Assembly: GCF_003597395.2 (NCBI RefSeq)
Contig: NC_133771.1
Span: forward strand, 44,849,985-44,913,984
Length of the DNA: 64,000 bases
From: Chelonoidis abingdonii
Lineage: Eukaryota > Chordata > Testudines > Testudinidae
Reading direction: 5' to 3'
Part shown: in pieces, positions 10,431 to 23,400 of the stretch
Numbering within the stretch: position 1 is the stretch's first letter
Layout of the letters: the number at the start of each line of letters is the position of its first letter
Notes under the pieces: model-generated
The model's database searches: none
Seen by the model: the letters and a program-made list of their open reading frames with translations, nothing else
What the model was told of the DNA's origin: nothing
Program-made: the position numbers and the translations under genes

Positions 10431-11261
10431 CACTGGAAGGTCCCTAGAAGTGTGAGGGGGCAACTGGCACCTGAACTTTGGCTCTGCCCCCCTCTCTGCC
10501 CCTTCCCCCCAACACCCTGCCCTCACCACCTCCTCCCCTCAAGGCCCCACCCCCTGCTTGCTCTTCTTCACTCCTCTCCCCATTGCTCACACTTAAGGCA
10601 GGTAAAAATTGATGGGACCATGGCCCCCTGCCATCCCTGGTTCAGACCCCATGTTCTTCCCTTGGAGCATGGGCGGGAGGTATAATAGGCCAGGGGAGGC
10701 TACGGCTTCCCTGGCATAGCCACCGCCACTCTGCAGCTGGAGTCTGGGCTGTGATGGCTCTGTCTGCACTCCGCCTCTTACTGTACCTGCTGCACCCTTT
10801 CCCTGAGGCCCCCACTGCCTGCCGCTCCCTGGTGAGTCCCTCCTCTCCTCCACTCCACTCCCCCTTTCTGGAGGGTCTCTCTGCTTGCAACATGCCTCCT
10901 CTCCTCCGTCCCCCTCTCTGCGAGACCTCCCCACATCCCTCCTCTCTTCCCCGCGAGGATCCCACCACCCAAATCCCCCTCTCCTCCACTCTCCTCCCCA
11001 CGAGACCACCCTTCTGCCACTTGCCACAACCCTCCTTGCCCACCCCATGAAGGAGTGGGGAAAAGGGGAGAGAAGCGGCGAGTGACAGCAGGAAGACTAA
11101 GCAGGGAGGGTGCCGAGCGGGGAAAGGGGTGTGGTCTGGGGCAGGGCCTGGGGAGGAGCAGGGGTGGAGTTTCAGCAGTGCCACGGGCAGAAGAGGCAGG
11201 ACAGGGAACTAGCCTCCCCCAGGAGAACCTTCTGCCACCACCCATGCCTTGGGGTATCTAG
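10431..11261. repeat. GC- and pyrimidine-rich interspersed repeat
   Basis: A sharply bounded C/T-rich block (C-rich to about 11050, then purine-rich) in otherwise AT-rich DNA. GCCAGGGGAGGCTA near 10690 and ACTAGCCTCCCCCAGG near 11209 are inverted relative to each other and may be the ends of a hAT-like non-autonomous element of about 530 bp; no matching 8-bp TSD was found. Frames of up to 180 codons on the minus strand are Arg/Gly/Ser-rich and look like products of composition, not protein. Confidence 0.45.
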
Positions 11262-13954
11262 ACCCTTATTAAACAGGGGCTGATAGGAGTTCAGATCTGA
11301 CCGAACGCAAATAGGAAATGTATGCTGCAGTTTCTACAGGGTCAGACTTTTCCCAATAAACCAGAATTTCTTTTGGGTAATGCAGTTAGTAGTCTCTCTG
11401 TATCCCATCTACTATGTCTCTGCCTGTGAACGCAGAGGGATCTAACCTTCAGTAAACTGCAGTTCTTTGCAAGGCCACAGAAAGGCTTGTCCACAATTAA
11501 TGTATGCATCTATCTTCTCAAGTGAAAAAAAAAAAGAATTTTAAGGTTACAAGAGAAAAGGCTCTTTGAAACTCAGGATCACTGCAGAAGGTTTTGTGCA
11601 GTGTATGTAAATTATCTGCCTGTTGTACACTAATTAAGACTGTGATCTACTATGCTATTTTCTATGTGCTACTGTATACATGCAAAGAACAGAATTAAAC
11701 CCATGGTACACCATAGTATATACATCCTGGTATTCTATCTTAAGTAGAAATTGACAGGATACAGAATTCGGCTCTAAGTCCCATTTTATCTGAATTTCCA
11801 AACATCAAGATATTACACAAATAGTTCAGGTTTCAGACATTCTCTAGTTTCATAACAAGAAAAACCTCAGCAAATTTAAATATTTGTATTTTTTTTAATT
11901 CCTGCATTCAGCCCCCTTCTGAAACCTTCTCTTAGAGATATTTCTTTTCCCCAATACTCAAAAATAAACTATTTTTCTCATGGGTTAACTGACCCAGCTG
12001 TACATTTCCTCTTTATGTATATCAATATCTCAATTAATTAGTAAATTAGCTAAATCACACCACTAATAACAGTTTTATAAACCTACAGTTGAGGGAAATA
12101 AACCAAAATGGGTATCAGTTATAATATGATGCTACGTATTGACCAAAACTTCCAGACAGTATCATTTGGAATTTATCATTTCTGTGTATAAGAATAATAA
12201 ACACGGTGAACAAAATGTTGCCCTAATCTGTACTCTATATTCACTCCACTGAAGTTAGCAACTGGCCTTAGACACAGTGAACTCGAAGAGGTTGTGCAAT
12301 GTATATATCAAAGGATAATTTGGTCCACTGAGTATACAATTTTCTTGGTGTCATTCGATCCCAGTTTTGGGGAAAATATTTGATATTAAAATTCTGCATA
12401 GCAAAGACAAAGCAAATGAAAATTAACTAGGATTTAAAGTAGGACATGGAACATACAAAAATCAGGTTTTCCACCTATACTGGCAGCACTGAATTTAACT
12501 GAAAATGCACTGGATTTCAGCTGTGCACATCTGTTGCAGATTCTGTTTCTGTCTAATCTGCCTTTGGCATCATACAAGACTGTTCAAAATCTCAGAGATG
12601 AATGTGGCACATTGAGTAAAATCATAAATATTAGCAGGAACACCTATTTGGATTCTTTGCAATGCAAAAATGAAAGAACCAGCTCATCTTTTACAATTGA
12701 GTTGAAAATATAGTACATCAGGGGCATCTATCAGATTTCACTTGCAATTTTGTGCTGTTACACATGGATTTTGTAACACTCTCTCCCTAGAAAACCATGG
12801 TCCTGTTAGAAAAAGAACAAAATTACAGATGCACATGACGAACAGAATGGTCTGGATTTTATCCAGGTTAAACCAAATGTAACTTAAATTGAATGTAAGC
12901 CTGAGTTTGTGGATAACTACATGTGAATGACTGAGCTCAAATTACTTTCATGATTTTTCTAACTTCTTTTGCCCCATAGTCTGTTTCCAAGAGATAACAA
13001 ATGATTCGACTGCAGATGGGAACAGCTTGGTCATCTATAACATGCTTGTGATTAAAGATCTTATTTTGTTACTCTTACTCGTGTCGCGTAGAACTTTACT
13101 CTGTAAGGAGTCCCCTCAGGGATTTCTCAGCATGAGTAAGAATTGCAGAGTCCAGCCGTTAACCTTGCCCTCAATGACAAAAAAGAAAAGGAACTGAGTA
13201 GCTACAGAAGTACAGCCAATTATGGCAAAAAAACAAACACAAAGATTTCTTTAAAACTGAGAACGCACTTAATCTATTTTGTCAATAGTGCATCTTCATG
13301 ATATATCTAAAGTGTGTTTCTACTCTGAAAAGAGACTGCACAAAATGGCTGCTACTGTTTCCTTATTTATTGTCTCTCAGTGTCTTTCTCATTGTGCTCA
13401 GCTTACAATTAAAATGTTGCTTTTCTAACTGCTACCCCTGAAAATTCATCATCAAGCAGGGTCAAACTGGATTTTATCCAGCACCAAAAAAGTTCTGCGG
13501 GCCAAATTAAACACTTGGTTACATCTGCGCTATCCCATGTCCTTCACTGCATTGACACTGGTGTAATTGATTGGTTGCGTAATTAAAACTGGAATCAACA
13601 ATTCCAATGCACAAATAGTAATAAAGTCTAGTTCAACTTTTTTAGGCTGTGCTGCTTTTCCATGCTAAAAGGAGGAAAAAAGAAAACAGGAAAGACTTAT
13701 CTGAGGTACTCCTAAAAGCAAGTAGGACTGAAATCCACACAGGGAAAAGATCTGTTAAGAAGAAACTGTGGTAGAACCACATTATGCAACTGATTCTGTG
13801 ATGTGTGTTAATTGCTATTGAAGACAATGGGAGTTAAGAGTTCTTAGCACCTTAGAACAGAAGCTCAGCACATCTCAGGATCAAGCCCTTAATGATCATT
13901 TTTATTTACATATACGTATAAATATTATCCTCATCATGTTATATAATTCATTTC
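11262..13954. other. AT-rich DNA, no gene recognised
   Basis: No coding region or dated repeat. Short stretches near 13085-13160 and 13440-13560 resemble old dispersed amniote repeats (phrases around GGGATTTCTCAGCATGAGTA and GGGCCAAATTAAACAC), too decayed to classify. Confidence 0.45.
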
Positions 13955-13999
13955 TAAATATCTATCTATATATAATCTATCTATCTATACCTATAGCTA
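13955..13999. repeat. TATC-type microsatellite
   Basis: Short imperfect run of TATC and TA units. Confidence 0.75.
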
Positions 14000-14831
14000 T
14001 AAAGTAAGAATAAACTCCAAAATACATTTTTTTAAATAAGTTTAAATTTGGTTGCATTTTCTATTAACACAGGATTCATAAACACTGCAAGTCTTATTAT
14101 GAGGGATTTTGTTTTTAAACAAAGACATATCATCTTTAAAGAAAATAGTACAAGTACTTTGAAACATACTGGGGTCCTTTTGTTCCTTCCAATATAGTTA
14201 CAAAAATTCTTATAATTCATTCAACTACAGCTGTTGACATTTATGCTGTGACTGAATAAATATTTTAAATTTACAACCAGAGACAGTACGATGAGTATCA
14301 CAGATAGCTGCCATTGGACTTCCTGTATCCATTTATTACCAGCAAAGTATCAATACTAAGGCACTTACAGGGGTTGCTATTCGGTGCCATCTGCCAGGAA
14401 GGGCTTTGAGAAGCAAAATTGTGTCTCATATAATCTCCGTCCAATAGCTCATAGCATGCTGCTCACAGGGCTGCAGGCCATGTTGAAAGCTAGTCAGAAT
14501 TTCATGGAAAGCATATACAAACTATCACTATGGTTTTTGTCTTGCAGTGTAATGAATACGAAACAAATGCCCAGCAATATGTTACCAGCTCAGTGAAATT
14601 CCAGTGGATTACATGTGTTATTTGGGAAAAATAACTGACTACCCTGTAGCACATCATAGTGAATCCAAAAGACTCTTGGAAACAGTCTGTAAATAAAATC
14701 TGGTGGTTTGGGAAGGTGGAGTTAGCATAACACTCTACCCATTTTTAATTACAATTTGCAAATATCTATACAATTGTATACATCTGACATAATCCCTCTT
14801 CCTTCACCTTTGTGTGTCACTTTTCTTAGGC
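14000..14831. other. AT-rich DNA, no gene recognised
   Basis: Nothing supported. Open frames of 62 and 70 codons show no domain. Confidence 0.5.
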
Positions 14832-14960
14832 CCTGATCTTGCAAACACTTAGGCATGTAGGTAACATTATCTTCATGAGTAGTTCCAACAATGTGAATGG
14901 TATTACTCACATGAGTAAATTTATGCATATATCCTTCGGTTTGCAGAGTTGTAGCTTTAG
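14832..14960. repeat. Fragment of a palindromic dispersed repeat
   Basis: Contains GCCCTGATCTTGCAAACACT followed by repeated ACTCACATGAGTA-type phrases, the wording of a self-complementary short repeat common in turtle and crocodile DNA. Only part of it is present; class unknown. Confidence 0.45.
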
Positions 14961-15828
14961 ACTGCAAGAATTTTGATCATATTCTCATATTTTTGAACAG
15001 TGCCTGCTACTCTAAGTGGGACCTCGGGGCAGTACTCTAATATAAAGAACAAGAACAAGAATAATCAGCTTGTTTACATATTTGCATTTCTTTAACTTGT
15101 GCAATGAAAGCAGCCCAATAGCATAAATGATTACAAGTAAATGACACTTTAAAATTCTTTTACATTAAATAATCAGAGATGTTATTTTTAATACTCAAAA
15201 GGTTTTAAAAGAAGTACCACTGTTAACTGGGTAGTTTTCCTTTAAAACTATTGGAGACACATTTTGTCTCCGTGTGCTATTGATTATATGATCATTACCA
15301 CTTGCTGTGCTAGAAGAAGCAGGCAGCAAATCAAAACTACTTGATCAAGGAAAGCGTATATGAAGAGACCGTATATGTTACTTCAGTTAACTCCTCTTGT
15401 ACAGTATGTTGACATATTATACAGACAAGGTTTGTATTTAAATAATGCCAGTCTTTATTATATATTTATTAGCATACATTTTATAATTAAGTTACAAGGC
15501 CCATAATGAAACAAATGCTGAGCTGAATATCAAATGCTTCACTGAATGTAATGGTAATTCACTTCACAGGGGATATTATTGTAAAGTCTTTTCTACTCAT
15601 TCCTCTCATTTTCTAGGCTCTTCAATCCAGATCCTCAACATATTTAACTGCCACTGAAGTCCATGGGAGTCAGGTTCATAAATACTTTAGAGGTTCTGGG
15701 CCTAAGCGCTTATTCTCAACAGCTAAGTAAGAAAAAAAGTGCAGACATTTGTAAAAAGCAAATATGATGCATTTAGTCTACATACTACTATTATCGTTTG
15801 GCCTAGTCTTAAGTATCTTGGGCTAAAA
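14961..15828. other. AT-rich DNA, no gene recognised
   Basis: Nothing firm. A stretch near 15610-15710 resembles a dispersed repeat with GATCCTCA and CCATGGGAGTCAGG phrases, unclassified. Confidence 0.4.
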
Positions 15829-16161
15829 CAGGAGCTGGCAACCTTTGGCATGCAGCCCATCAGGGAAATCCACTTGCTCGCCATGACGATTTGTTAACCT
15901 GCACCATCCGCAGGTTCGGCTGATCGCAGCTCCCACTTGCCATGTTTTGCCATTCCAAGCCAACGGGGGCTGTGGCAAGTGGCAGCCAGCACATCCCTTG
16001 GCCCGTGTCGCTTCCGACAGCCCCCATTGGCCTGGATCGGCGAACCACAGCCAGTGGGAGCTGTGACTGGCTGAACCTGTGGATGCTGCAGGTAAACAAA
16101 TCATCCTGGCCCACCAGCAGAATTCCCTGATGGGCCGCATGCCCAAGATTCCTGATCCCTG
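15829..16161. mobile_element. Palindromic hAT-type MITE
   Basis: A 333-bp GC-rich unit whose halves are inverted copies around about 15995. It starts CAGGAGCTGGCAACCTTTGG and ends TTCCTGATCCCTG, the decayed form of the CAGGGG...CCCCTG ends of hAT elements. The flanks GGCTAAAA (15821-15828) and GGTTAGAG (16162-16169) agree at 5 of 8 positions, consistent with an old 8-bp hAT duplication. No protein is encoded, so it was moved in trans. The 124-codon minus-strand frame here is a by-product of the palindrome. Confidence 0.8.
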
Positions 16162-16169
16162 GGTTAGAG

Positions 16170-16900
16170 TCACAGAGGGACTTAGGAATTGTGACACCTA
16201 ACTTTTAGGCACCTAGACAATCACTGGAATTCACAAAGCCTGAGTTAAGCACTCAGGCGTCCTAAACAATGAAGAGAGAGAGATAGGCAACCATGAATGA
16301 GATTTAGAAAACCCAGCATGCTGAGCAGGGAGCCACCTAAACTAGCCAAAAGGAAATGAATATGTCCTAAGCCTCAACTCCCTCAGGAGGTTGGCACTAA
16401 GCCGAGGCTGGAGGGAGGCACCTATCTCTGCTAAGGGTTCTTAGTGCTGAGCTTTTCTGGTATCAGACACCTAAAGTGTTTCTTGTGGTGGGGCAGAAGA
16501 TCTTCCCTCATAACATTTACCTCAGTGATTAAGATACTCACCTGGGATGTTGGAGATCCCAGTTCAAATCCCCCTCTACCTGGTCAAGAGAAACCCCTTA
16601 TATCAGTATGTTGTGTTTAACCCTGTACAAGTGTTTGAAGGGGAGGATACAAAGAGCCTTCATCTACCTTGTGGGGCTTGTGTAAAGAGCAAGGCCTGAT
16701 TGCTCAGGGCAGGATAGAAACTGATTCTTTATTACCCTCTGGGGTGAAGGCACAGTATCTCAAAGAGGGCAGGGTGTAGGCAGGGCCATAGTATGCTGAG
16801 GCAGTTCAAAACAGGGTTGAGAATCTGGCCACCCATGTTTAAAAGAATGATACCATAAAGCATATTTTAATAAATGTGTGTGTTTTACTGGTTGCTGTTG
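16170..16900 (+). repeat. Dispersed element containing a tRNA-like sequence
   Basis: Wording (CACCTAACTTTTAGGCACCT and similar) resembles the element at 53430-54440. At 16514-16580 there is a tRNA-like stretch with an A-box-like CTCAGTGATTAAGA and a B-box-like AGTTCAAATCC about 30 bases apart. It has no proper acceptor stem or anticodon arm, so it is not a tRNA gene. The ends of the element are not defined. Confidence 0.45.
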
Positions 16901-17265
16901 GTAATAATGTCTCAGAAAATTTACCACAACATTGTTCTTGTGAATTTCATCCTTTTTCATTTGACAAATGTTGCTTCGTCCCCTCTCTAATGTTGAAATG
17001 TAGCTGTTTTTTCCATAGGCAAGATTAGTGAGTTCAACACAACTGAGAGGAAAGCTATTTTCAATGTATCTGCTGATAGAGAGCTAACAAAAGATCACAG
17101 AGAGCTGACTCTCACATATGTTTTATTTTATGATTTTTTTTGCAAGCGACTGATGAATTAAAACAAATGATACTTGAACTCTAGTATTTTACACAGAATG
17201 TTAAGAAATGTCAAGTGTTGGATGACTAGATGACATTTTCTTACCAACCTATTTTAGTCATTAGC

Positions 17266-18000
17266 ATCATAGTCATAGGGTTTAAGGCCACAAGGGATCA
17301 TCAGTTCATCTGGTCCAACCTCCTGTACATCACAGAAACCCAACACCATCATATTAAATCCAACAACCAAAATTAGACCACAGTATAATATCCCACAGGA
17401 GACTCAACCTTTATGCCACAAGGAGAGAATAGAAGGGACTGAGGTGCACCAATGCCTGTGGCCCTGGAAGTGGCAGGAAAATGATTCAGTGAGATACACC
17501 CAGATGATCCTAGCAAATGACTTGAACCCCACACCACAAGGAAGTTGAAAAAACCCAACGTCACTGCCAGTGATAGTGGGGGGAAATTCCTTCCCAGCTT
17601 CATCTCTGATGATCAGTTATATGCTGAGCACATGAGCAGCCAACCAGCCACCTGAAACAGAGGATGCTCAGAGCACTGGAGCACCACCTCCAGTGTTCCA
17701 TCTCCAGTCACAACCATCTCTGATGCTTCTGAGGAAGGATACCAAAAACAAAACCATACCTAGGGTTGAAGGGTAATCCTTTCCTGACCCCTGCAGATGG
17801 CCTGTTGAAGACTAGAAGCATGAGCTATTAGGAACATAAGACATAAACTTGAAGGGCACTCCAGGTCTGTTGAGTTCTGTCCCTTACCATCACACCCCAT
17901 CATACAAACCCACTCATAAATTTGTCCAGCTTTCTCTTAAAACTAATTTAGTTATTTACCCCCACCACCGATGGCAGTGAGCCCCTCCTGCACAATTTGG
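17266..18000 (-). mobile_element. CR1 LINE 3' part, minus strand
   Basis: Starts with TCATAGTCATAGGG, the complement of the short octamer tail that ends CR1 elements, then ACAAGGGATCATCAGTTCAT and TCCAACCTCCTGTACATCAC, the usual CR1 3' untranslated wording. The sequence then drifts through decayed ORF2-end DNA (GGGGAAATTCCTTCCCAGC near 17580). No open ORF2 segment is left. The left end is firm, the right end uncertain. Confidence 0.65.
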
Positions 18001-20459
18001 GGGAAAGAAAAGGATCCAGCCAATTTTCCTGTTAGCAGCTGGGAGATACCATTTCCCCAAATATGGGGCTTCAATGTGTATTAAGTATGGGGCAAATCGC
18101 TTTCATCAGCAATTATTTTATTGGGGATAAAGAGGGAAATAAATTATTCTCAAATGAGAGGGGAAACCTGATCATTGGGAAATCTAACCCCTGCAGCTTC
18201 CAGTTCGGAGAATGACTCCGAGAACAGGTTCCCTCCAAATCAGGAGAAACTGCAGCAATTATAAAACACAAGGAACACTGACAAACCTGAGAGGATTTTT
18301 AACTGATATTTTATAATTACATGGAAAATTGCAAAATCTGAGATTTGATATCAGTGTTCAATAATTAAAGACAGAATGGTGGAAATCTGATCAGTTTTTG
18401 GTATCTGATACTGCAAACATGTATGCATCTGCCTATCTATGAGCTTGGGAGTAGTTTTGCAATGGGATTCTTCCTGTACCTGTAAACAGGTGCATAACTG
18501 TGTATGTGAAACAAACAAAAAATAGGTAATGCAACAATGTTCAACATTACAAGTAAGATGTTTATAGAGGATTTGACTGCAAAATGCTGACATGGTCCAC
18601 CATTAGAAGTCATAGACTCAAGACAGTGAAGGTCAATAACTACTCAAAAGCATTCTCCTTTGGTGCCCAACAATGGGAGCAACTGAGACTATTTTATGGT
18701 GCAAAACAAATGGAGACAAGGAAAGGGGCTGATCCCTGCAGCTAGACTACAAGCCTCTGAGGCCAGGAGAGTGATAAGGTGACAGGGTTTTCTCCATTCC
18801 AAATCAGTGGTCAGGTGCTGGGTGCAAACTGAGTTAGTGGGCAGTCAGAGCCTCAGAGACTGTTTTAGTCTAACCATGATAAGAAACAGCTTAGGCAGAC
18901 ACAGCTGCTTCTTCATACAGGAATTTCTTCAAAAGTCTTTGTGTTGTATGTTCCTACTGCTGTTCAAGAAAACAGACTTGCTATACATTGTTGTGAATAT
19001 ACAAGATCACACCATAAATATACCCTCACTTCCTATCACCAATTTCTCACTCAAATGGAAACCACCTTGCAAAGCCCCAAACATTGCCTACCACCCAATA
19101 AAGAGGATAATAATATTGTAGAATCCCTTTAAAGTAAGATCTTGTGATACTGAAAAATTCCCTGTAATCAAATATTTCTTTAGATCAGAAGCCCAGGTGT
19201 CTATGGAAAATAAAACAAAATCACAGTAATTTTATGACAATGGTCTTAATAAACTATATCCTTTCCTACCATCAGCGATACCAGTGAACAACCGAACCTT
19301 TTGTTAACCATACTGTAACAGTTTCAGCAGTTTTGAGATTTATACACACTCATGCAATTGAAAATTAAGAAACAGACCTAGTAAACTCAAATAAATAATT
19401 TCTCCATTCCATGTATGGAACTGGATTAGCAACCCTGAAATGTCTTTTCTGTCTGAGCAGGAACAAAGCAGCATGTCAATAAACTGACGGGTCAGTCAAT
19501 TGAAATGAATTACACGAAAAATCAGTTCCCGGCAGGATTCCCACTTAAGCAGATTGTCTGTTTATCTGTGTCCCAATTAAGTCTGTTTTATTATAATAGT
19601 GACCAAATTCTGTCCCTGTGTGTCTTAGTAAAAGATTCGTTCTAATAGTTTCCACTAAAGCTGCAATGTATATTGAAATCACACAAACACAATTCGATCT
19701 TATTGAATGCCAATTGTTATATTACAATAATTTATATAACATCTCCACATTTATTTTTTTGCTTGACTCCACTTCATCTTTCTAACAAAGATTAAATGTA
19801 TAATATATAGTTATGACTGAAATTTAGTAAATTAGATCATCATATTTTACAATAAGACACTTTCATTGGCAGCTTTGTGGCTCACAGCACTAAATAGTGT
19901 TATGATAGAGGCCGGGTGAACCTTCTTTGAACCTGGAGGGTCCGATAGCTGCCCTCCATTCGGGATGAATGTAAGAAGCAGGAAACTCCTTTTTGCAGTG
20001 TGATAGCTGAAACAATAGGAGCCACCATCCAAAACATAGGCCATGGGGAAGGCTGGTCAGAAGTTGAGCTATTTGGGGTGGAGGGATTTCTCTGGGGACT
20101 GAAAGCGGATATAGGGGCTTGATATTGTTTGGTGGTGATGTCTGTGCACAGAAAAAAGCAACAAGAGAAGCACTGGTAATGTGGTCTGGAGAGAAGAGAG
20201 GGAGCTTGCTGGGCTTGCTGAAAGAGATTTGGAACTGTGAGCAGATAAACTGCCTCTTATTTGTTCCTAGTATGTTTGGGGAGAAACAAATATGTATATT
20301 CTTCATAAATAAATAGGACTGCACAAATACCTAACTCCAGCAATTTCTCCTCCTAACAGAAAAATAATTGCAAGTCTCTAAATATTGGCTAACTACCTGG
20401 GTCAAAAGTGATAACAATAGAGTAGACTGTGGGTATGTCTGTGATACAAAGGGGTTGCA
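18001..20459. other. AT-rich DNA, no gene recognised
   Basis: About 2.5 kb with no supported gene or repeat boundary. The longest open frame (144 codons, minus, 19890-20324) has no recognisable domain and no coding-like composition. Confidence 0.45.
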
Positions 20460-23400
20460 TCATTTTAGCATCTAGTCAAATTAGAGGACAGAGTGAATGT
20501 TGGGAAAGCCAGGGCTACTATAATTGAGGGTGCAGGACTCATCATAAAGGCTATTACAGGCAGAGAGCCTGGAAGAATGAAAGTATTTAAATACCTAGTT
20601 TTGCTGACAATGATGTTGAGTGATTCCCAGCATTCTATTAAAGCTGTTTGGTGCAAATGGCAAGATCTATGACAAAAAGTCTCCAATAAACTTAAAAGGT
20701 AGAGTACATACAGCTGTAATTCAATCTATCTTAATGTATGGAGCAGAGACTTGGCCAGCCATAAGAGAGGAAATCAGTATGCTTTCTACCACAGAAATGA
20801 AGATGTTGAGATGGTCAAATGGTTGGGCAATCCATGAAAGGAAATGAAATGAGATAAGAAGGGGCTAATGTGGGTTGATCCAATTGTAGACAAGTTGAAG
20901 GAAGCTAGGTAAGATTGGTATGGGCATATCCGGAGGAGACTCGAGAACTATATTGGTAACTCATAGACTCATAGACTTTAAGGTCAGGAGGGACCATTAT
21001 GATCATCTAGTCTGACCTCCTGCACAAAGAAGGCCACAGAATCCTACCCATCCACTTCTATAACAAACCCCTAACCTATGTCTGAGTTATTGAAGTCTTC
21101 AGATTGTGGTTTGAAGATTTCAAGCTGCAGAGAATCCTCCAGCAAGTGACCTATGCCCCACGCTGCAGAGGAAGGCGAAAAACCTCCAGGGCCTCTGCCA
21201 ATCTGCCCCGGAGGAAAATTCCTTCCCGACCCCAAATATGGCGATCAGCTAAACCCTGAGCATGTGGGCAAGACTCACCAGCCAGCACTGCACCAGGAAA
21301 GAATTCTCGGCAGTAACTCAGATCCCATCCCATATAACATCCATCACAGACACGTGGCATACTTACCTGCTGATAATCCAAGATCAATTGCCAAAATTAA
21401 TTGTGAAAATTAGGCTACCCATCAACACCCTCCATAAACTTATCAAGCTTAGTCTAAAGCCAATATGTCTTTTCCCCCCAGACTCCCCCTTGGAAGGCTC
21501 AAGAACTTCACCCTCTAATGGTTAGAAACTTTATAATTGTGAGTCTAAACTTCCTTGTGTCCAGGTTACACCATTTGTTCTTGTTTCCACTTGGTATAAG
21601 CTTAATAATCCTCTCCCTCCCTAATATTAATCCCTCTGATATATTTATAAAGAGCAAGCCATATCCCCTCAACCTTCTTTCGTTAGGCTAAACAAGCCAA
21701 GCTCTCTCCGAGTGCATTTCCATTCCTTAGATCATTCTAGTAGCCCATCTCTGAACCTTTCCAGTTTGAATTCATCCTTCTAAACATGGGAGTACCAGAA
21801 CAGCACACAGTATTCAGATGAGGTCTCCATCAGTCCTTGATATAACGGTACTAACACCTCCTTATCTTTGCTGAATATCTCGCCTGCTGTGCATCCCAAA
21901 ACTGCGTTAGCTTTTTTAACGGCCATATCACATTGGCGGCTCATTGTCATCCTGTGATCAATCAATACTCCAAGGTCCTTCTCCTTCTCTGTCTTCCAAC
22001 TGATGTGTCCCCATTTATACTAAAATTCTTATTATTAATCCTAATGCTGACCTTGCCACTTTTCACTATTAAATTTCATCCTATTACTATTACTCCGTTA
22101 CAAGGTGATCCAGGTCTTCCTGTATGATATCCAGTCCTTCTCTGTGCTTGCGAATACTCCCCGCTGTGTGTCTCGCAAACTTTATTAGCATAATTCCCGC
22201 TTTGTGGCCAAGGTCAGTAATAAAAGGTTAAATAAGATTGTCCCAAACTGATCCCCGAGGAACTCCACTAGTACCTCCTTCCAGCCTGACAGTTCACCCT
22301 TCAGTAAGACCCGTTGTAGTCTCCCCTTTAACCATTCCTTATCCACCTCAATTTTCTATTGATCCCATCTTTTCCCAATTTAACTAAAATTCCCATGTGG
22401 ACCGTGTCAAATGCCTTACTGGAATCGAGGGTAAATTAGATCTACTGCATTTCCTTTGTCTAAATAATCTGTTACCTTCTCAAGAGGAGATTAGGTTGGT
22501 TGCCGATCTACCTTTTGTAAAACCATTATGTAATTTGTCCCAATTACATTACCTTCAATGTCCTTAATACTTTCTCCTTCCAAAATTTTTACAAGACCTT
22601 ACCATCTACAGATGTCAAACTAACAGGCCTATAGTTACTCGCGGATCACTTTTTTTCCTTTTCTTAAAAATAAACTATGTTAGCAATCTCCAGTTTCGTA
22701 CTAACCCCTGAGTTACCGATTTCATTAAAAATCTTTGCTAATGGCTTGCAATTTCATGTGCCAGGTCCTTTAATATCTTGGCGTGAAGAATTAGTCTGGG
22801 CCTCTGATTTTTGTCCCATTAAGCTGTCTCAAGTTGGCTTCTACCTCAGATGGGTAATATCTACCTCCATATTCTGACTCCCATTTATTATCATCCGTCC
22901 CAACTTATCCCTAAGCTCCTCATTAGCCTCCTTAAAAGACTGAGGCAAAAGTATTTGTTGAGATATTGGCCATGCCTAGTTACTCCTTAACCTCCATTCT
23001 GTCCTAGTGTGTTAGCGGTCCCATCTTCCTTCTTTCTTTGTTTTCTCTTAGTTATATGCTAATAGAACCTTTACTCATTGGTTTAATTCCCTTGCAAGGT
23101 CCAAACTCTACATGGCTTTAGTTTTTCACTTTATCCCTACCATGTTTCTGACCTCACTAAGTAGCTTTCCTTGCTACATTCCCGCCCCCCATTTTCTTCC
23201 AAACGTCCTTGTACGGCTTTCTGCCTTTTTTAACACCTCCTGAGACGCTGTGTCATCCACTATGACTGCAACTCCTGCCTATGGTTTTTTTCCCCTTTCT
23301 TGGGATGCAGCTTCGATAGTTTCTGCAGTTTCGACTTAAAGTAATTCCAGCCTCCTCCGCCTTTAGATCCACAAGTTCTTCAGTCCAATCCACTTCCTTA

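Noticed and set aside
10593..11261. Minus-strand frames of 151-180 codons
   Set aside because: Stop-poor because of G/C richness; residues are Gly/Arg/Ser/Pro-dominated with no domain, and three overlapping frames are open at once.
15823..16197. 124-codon frame over the hAT palindrome
   Set aside because: Explained by the palindromic non-coding MITE; both strands are open for the same reason.
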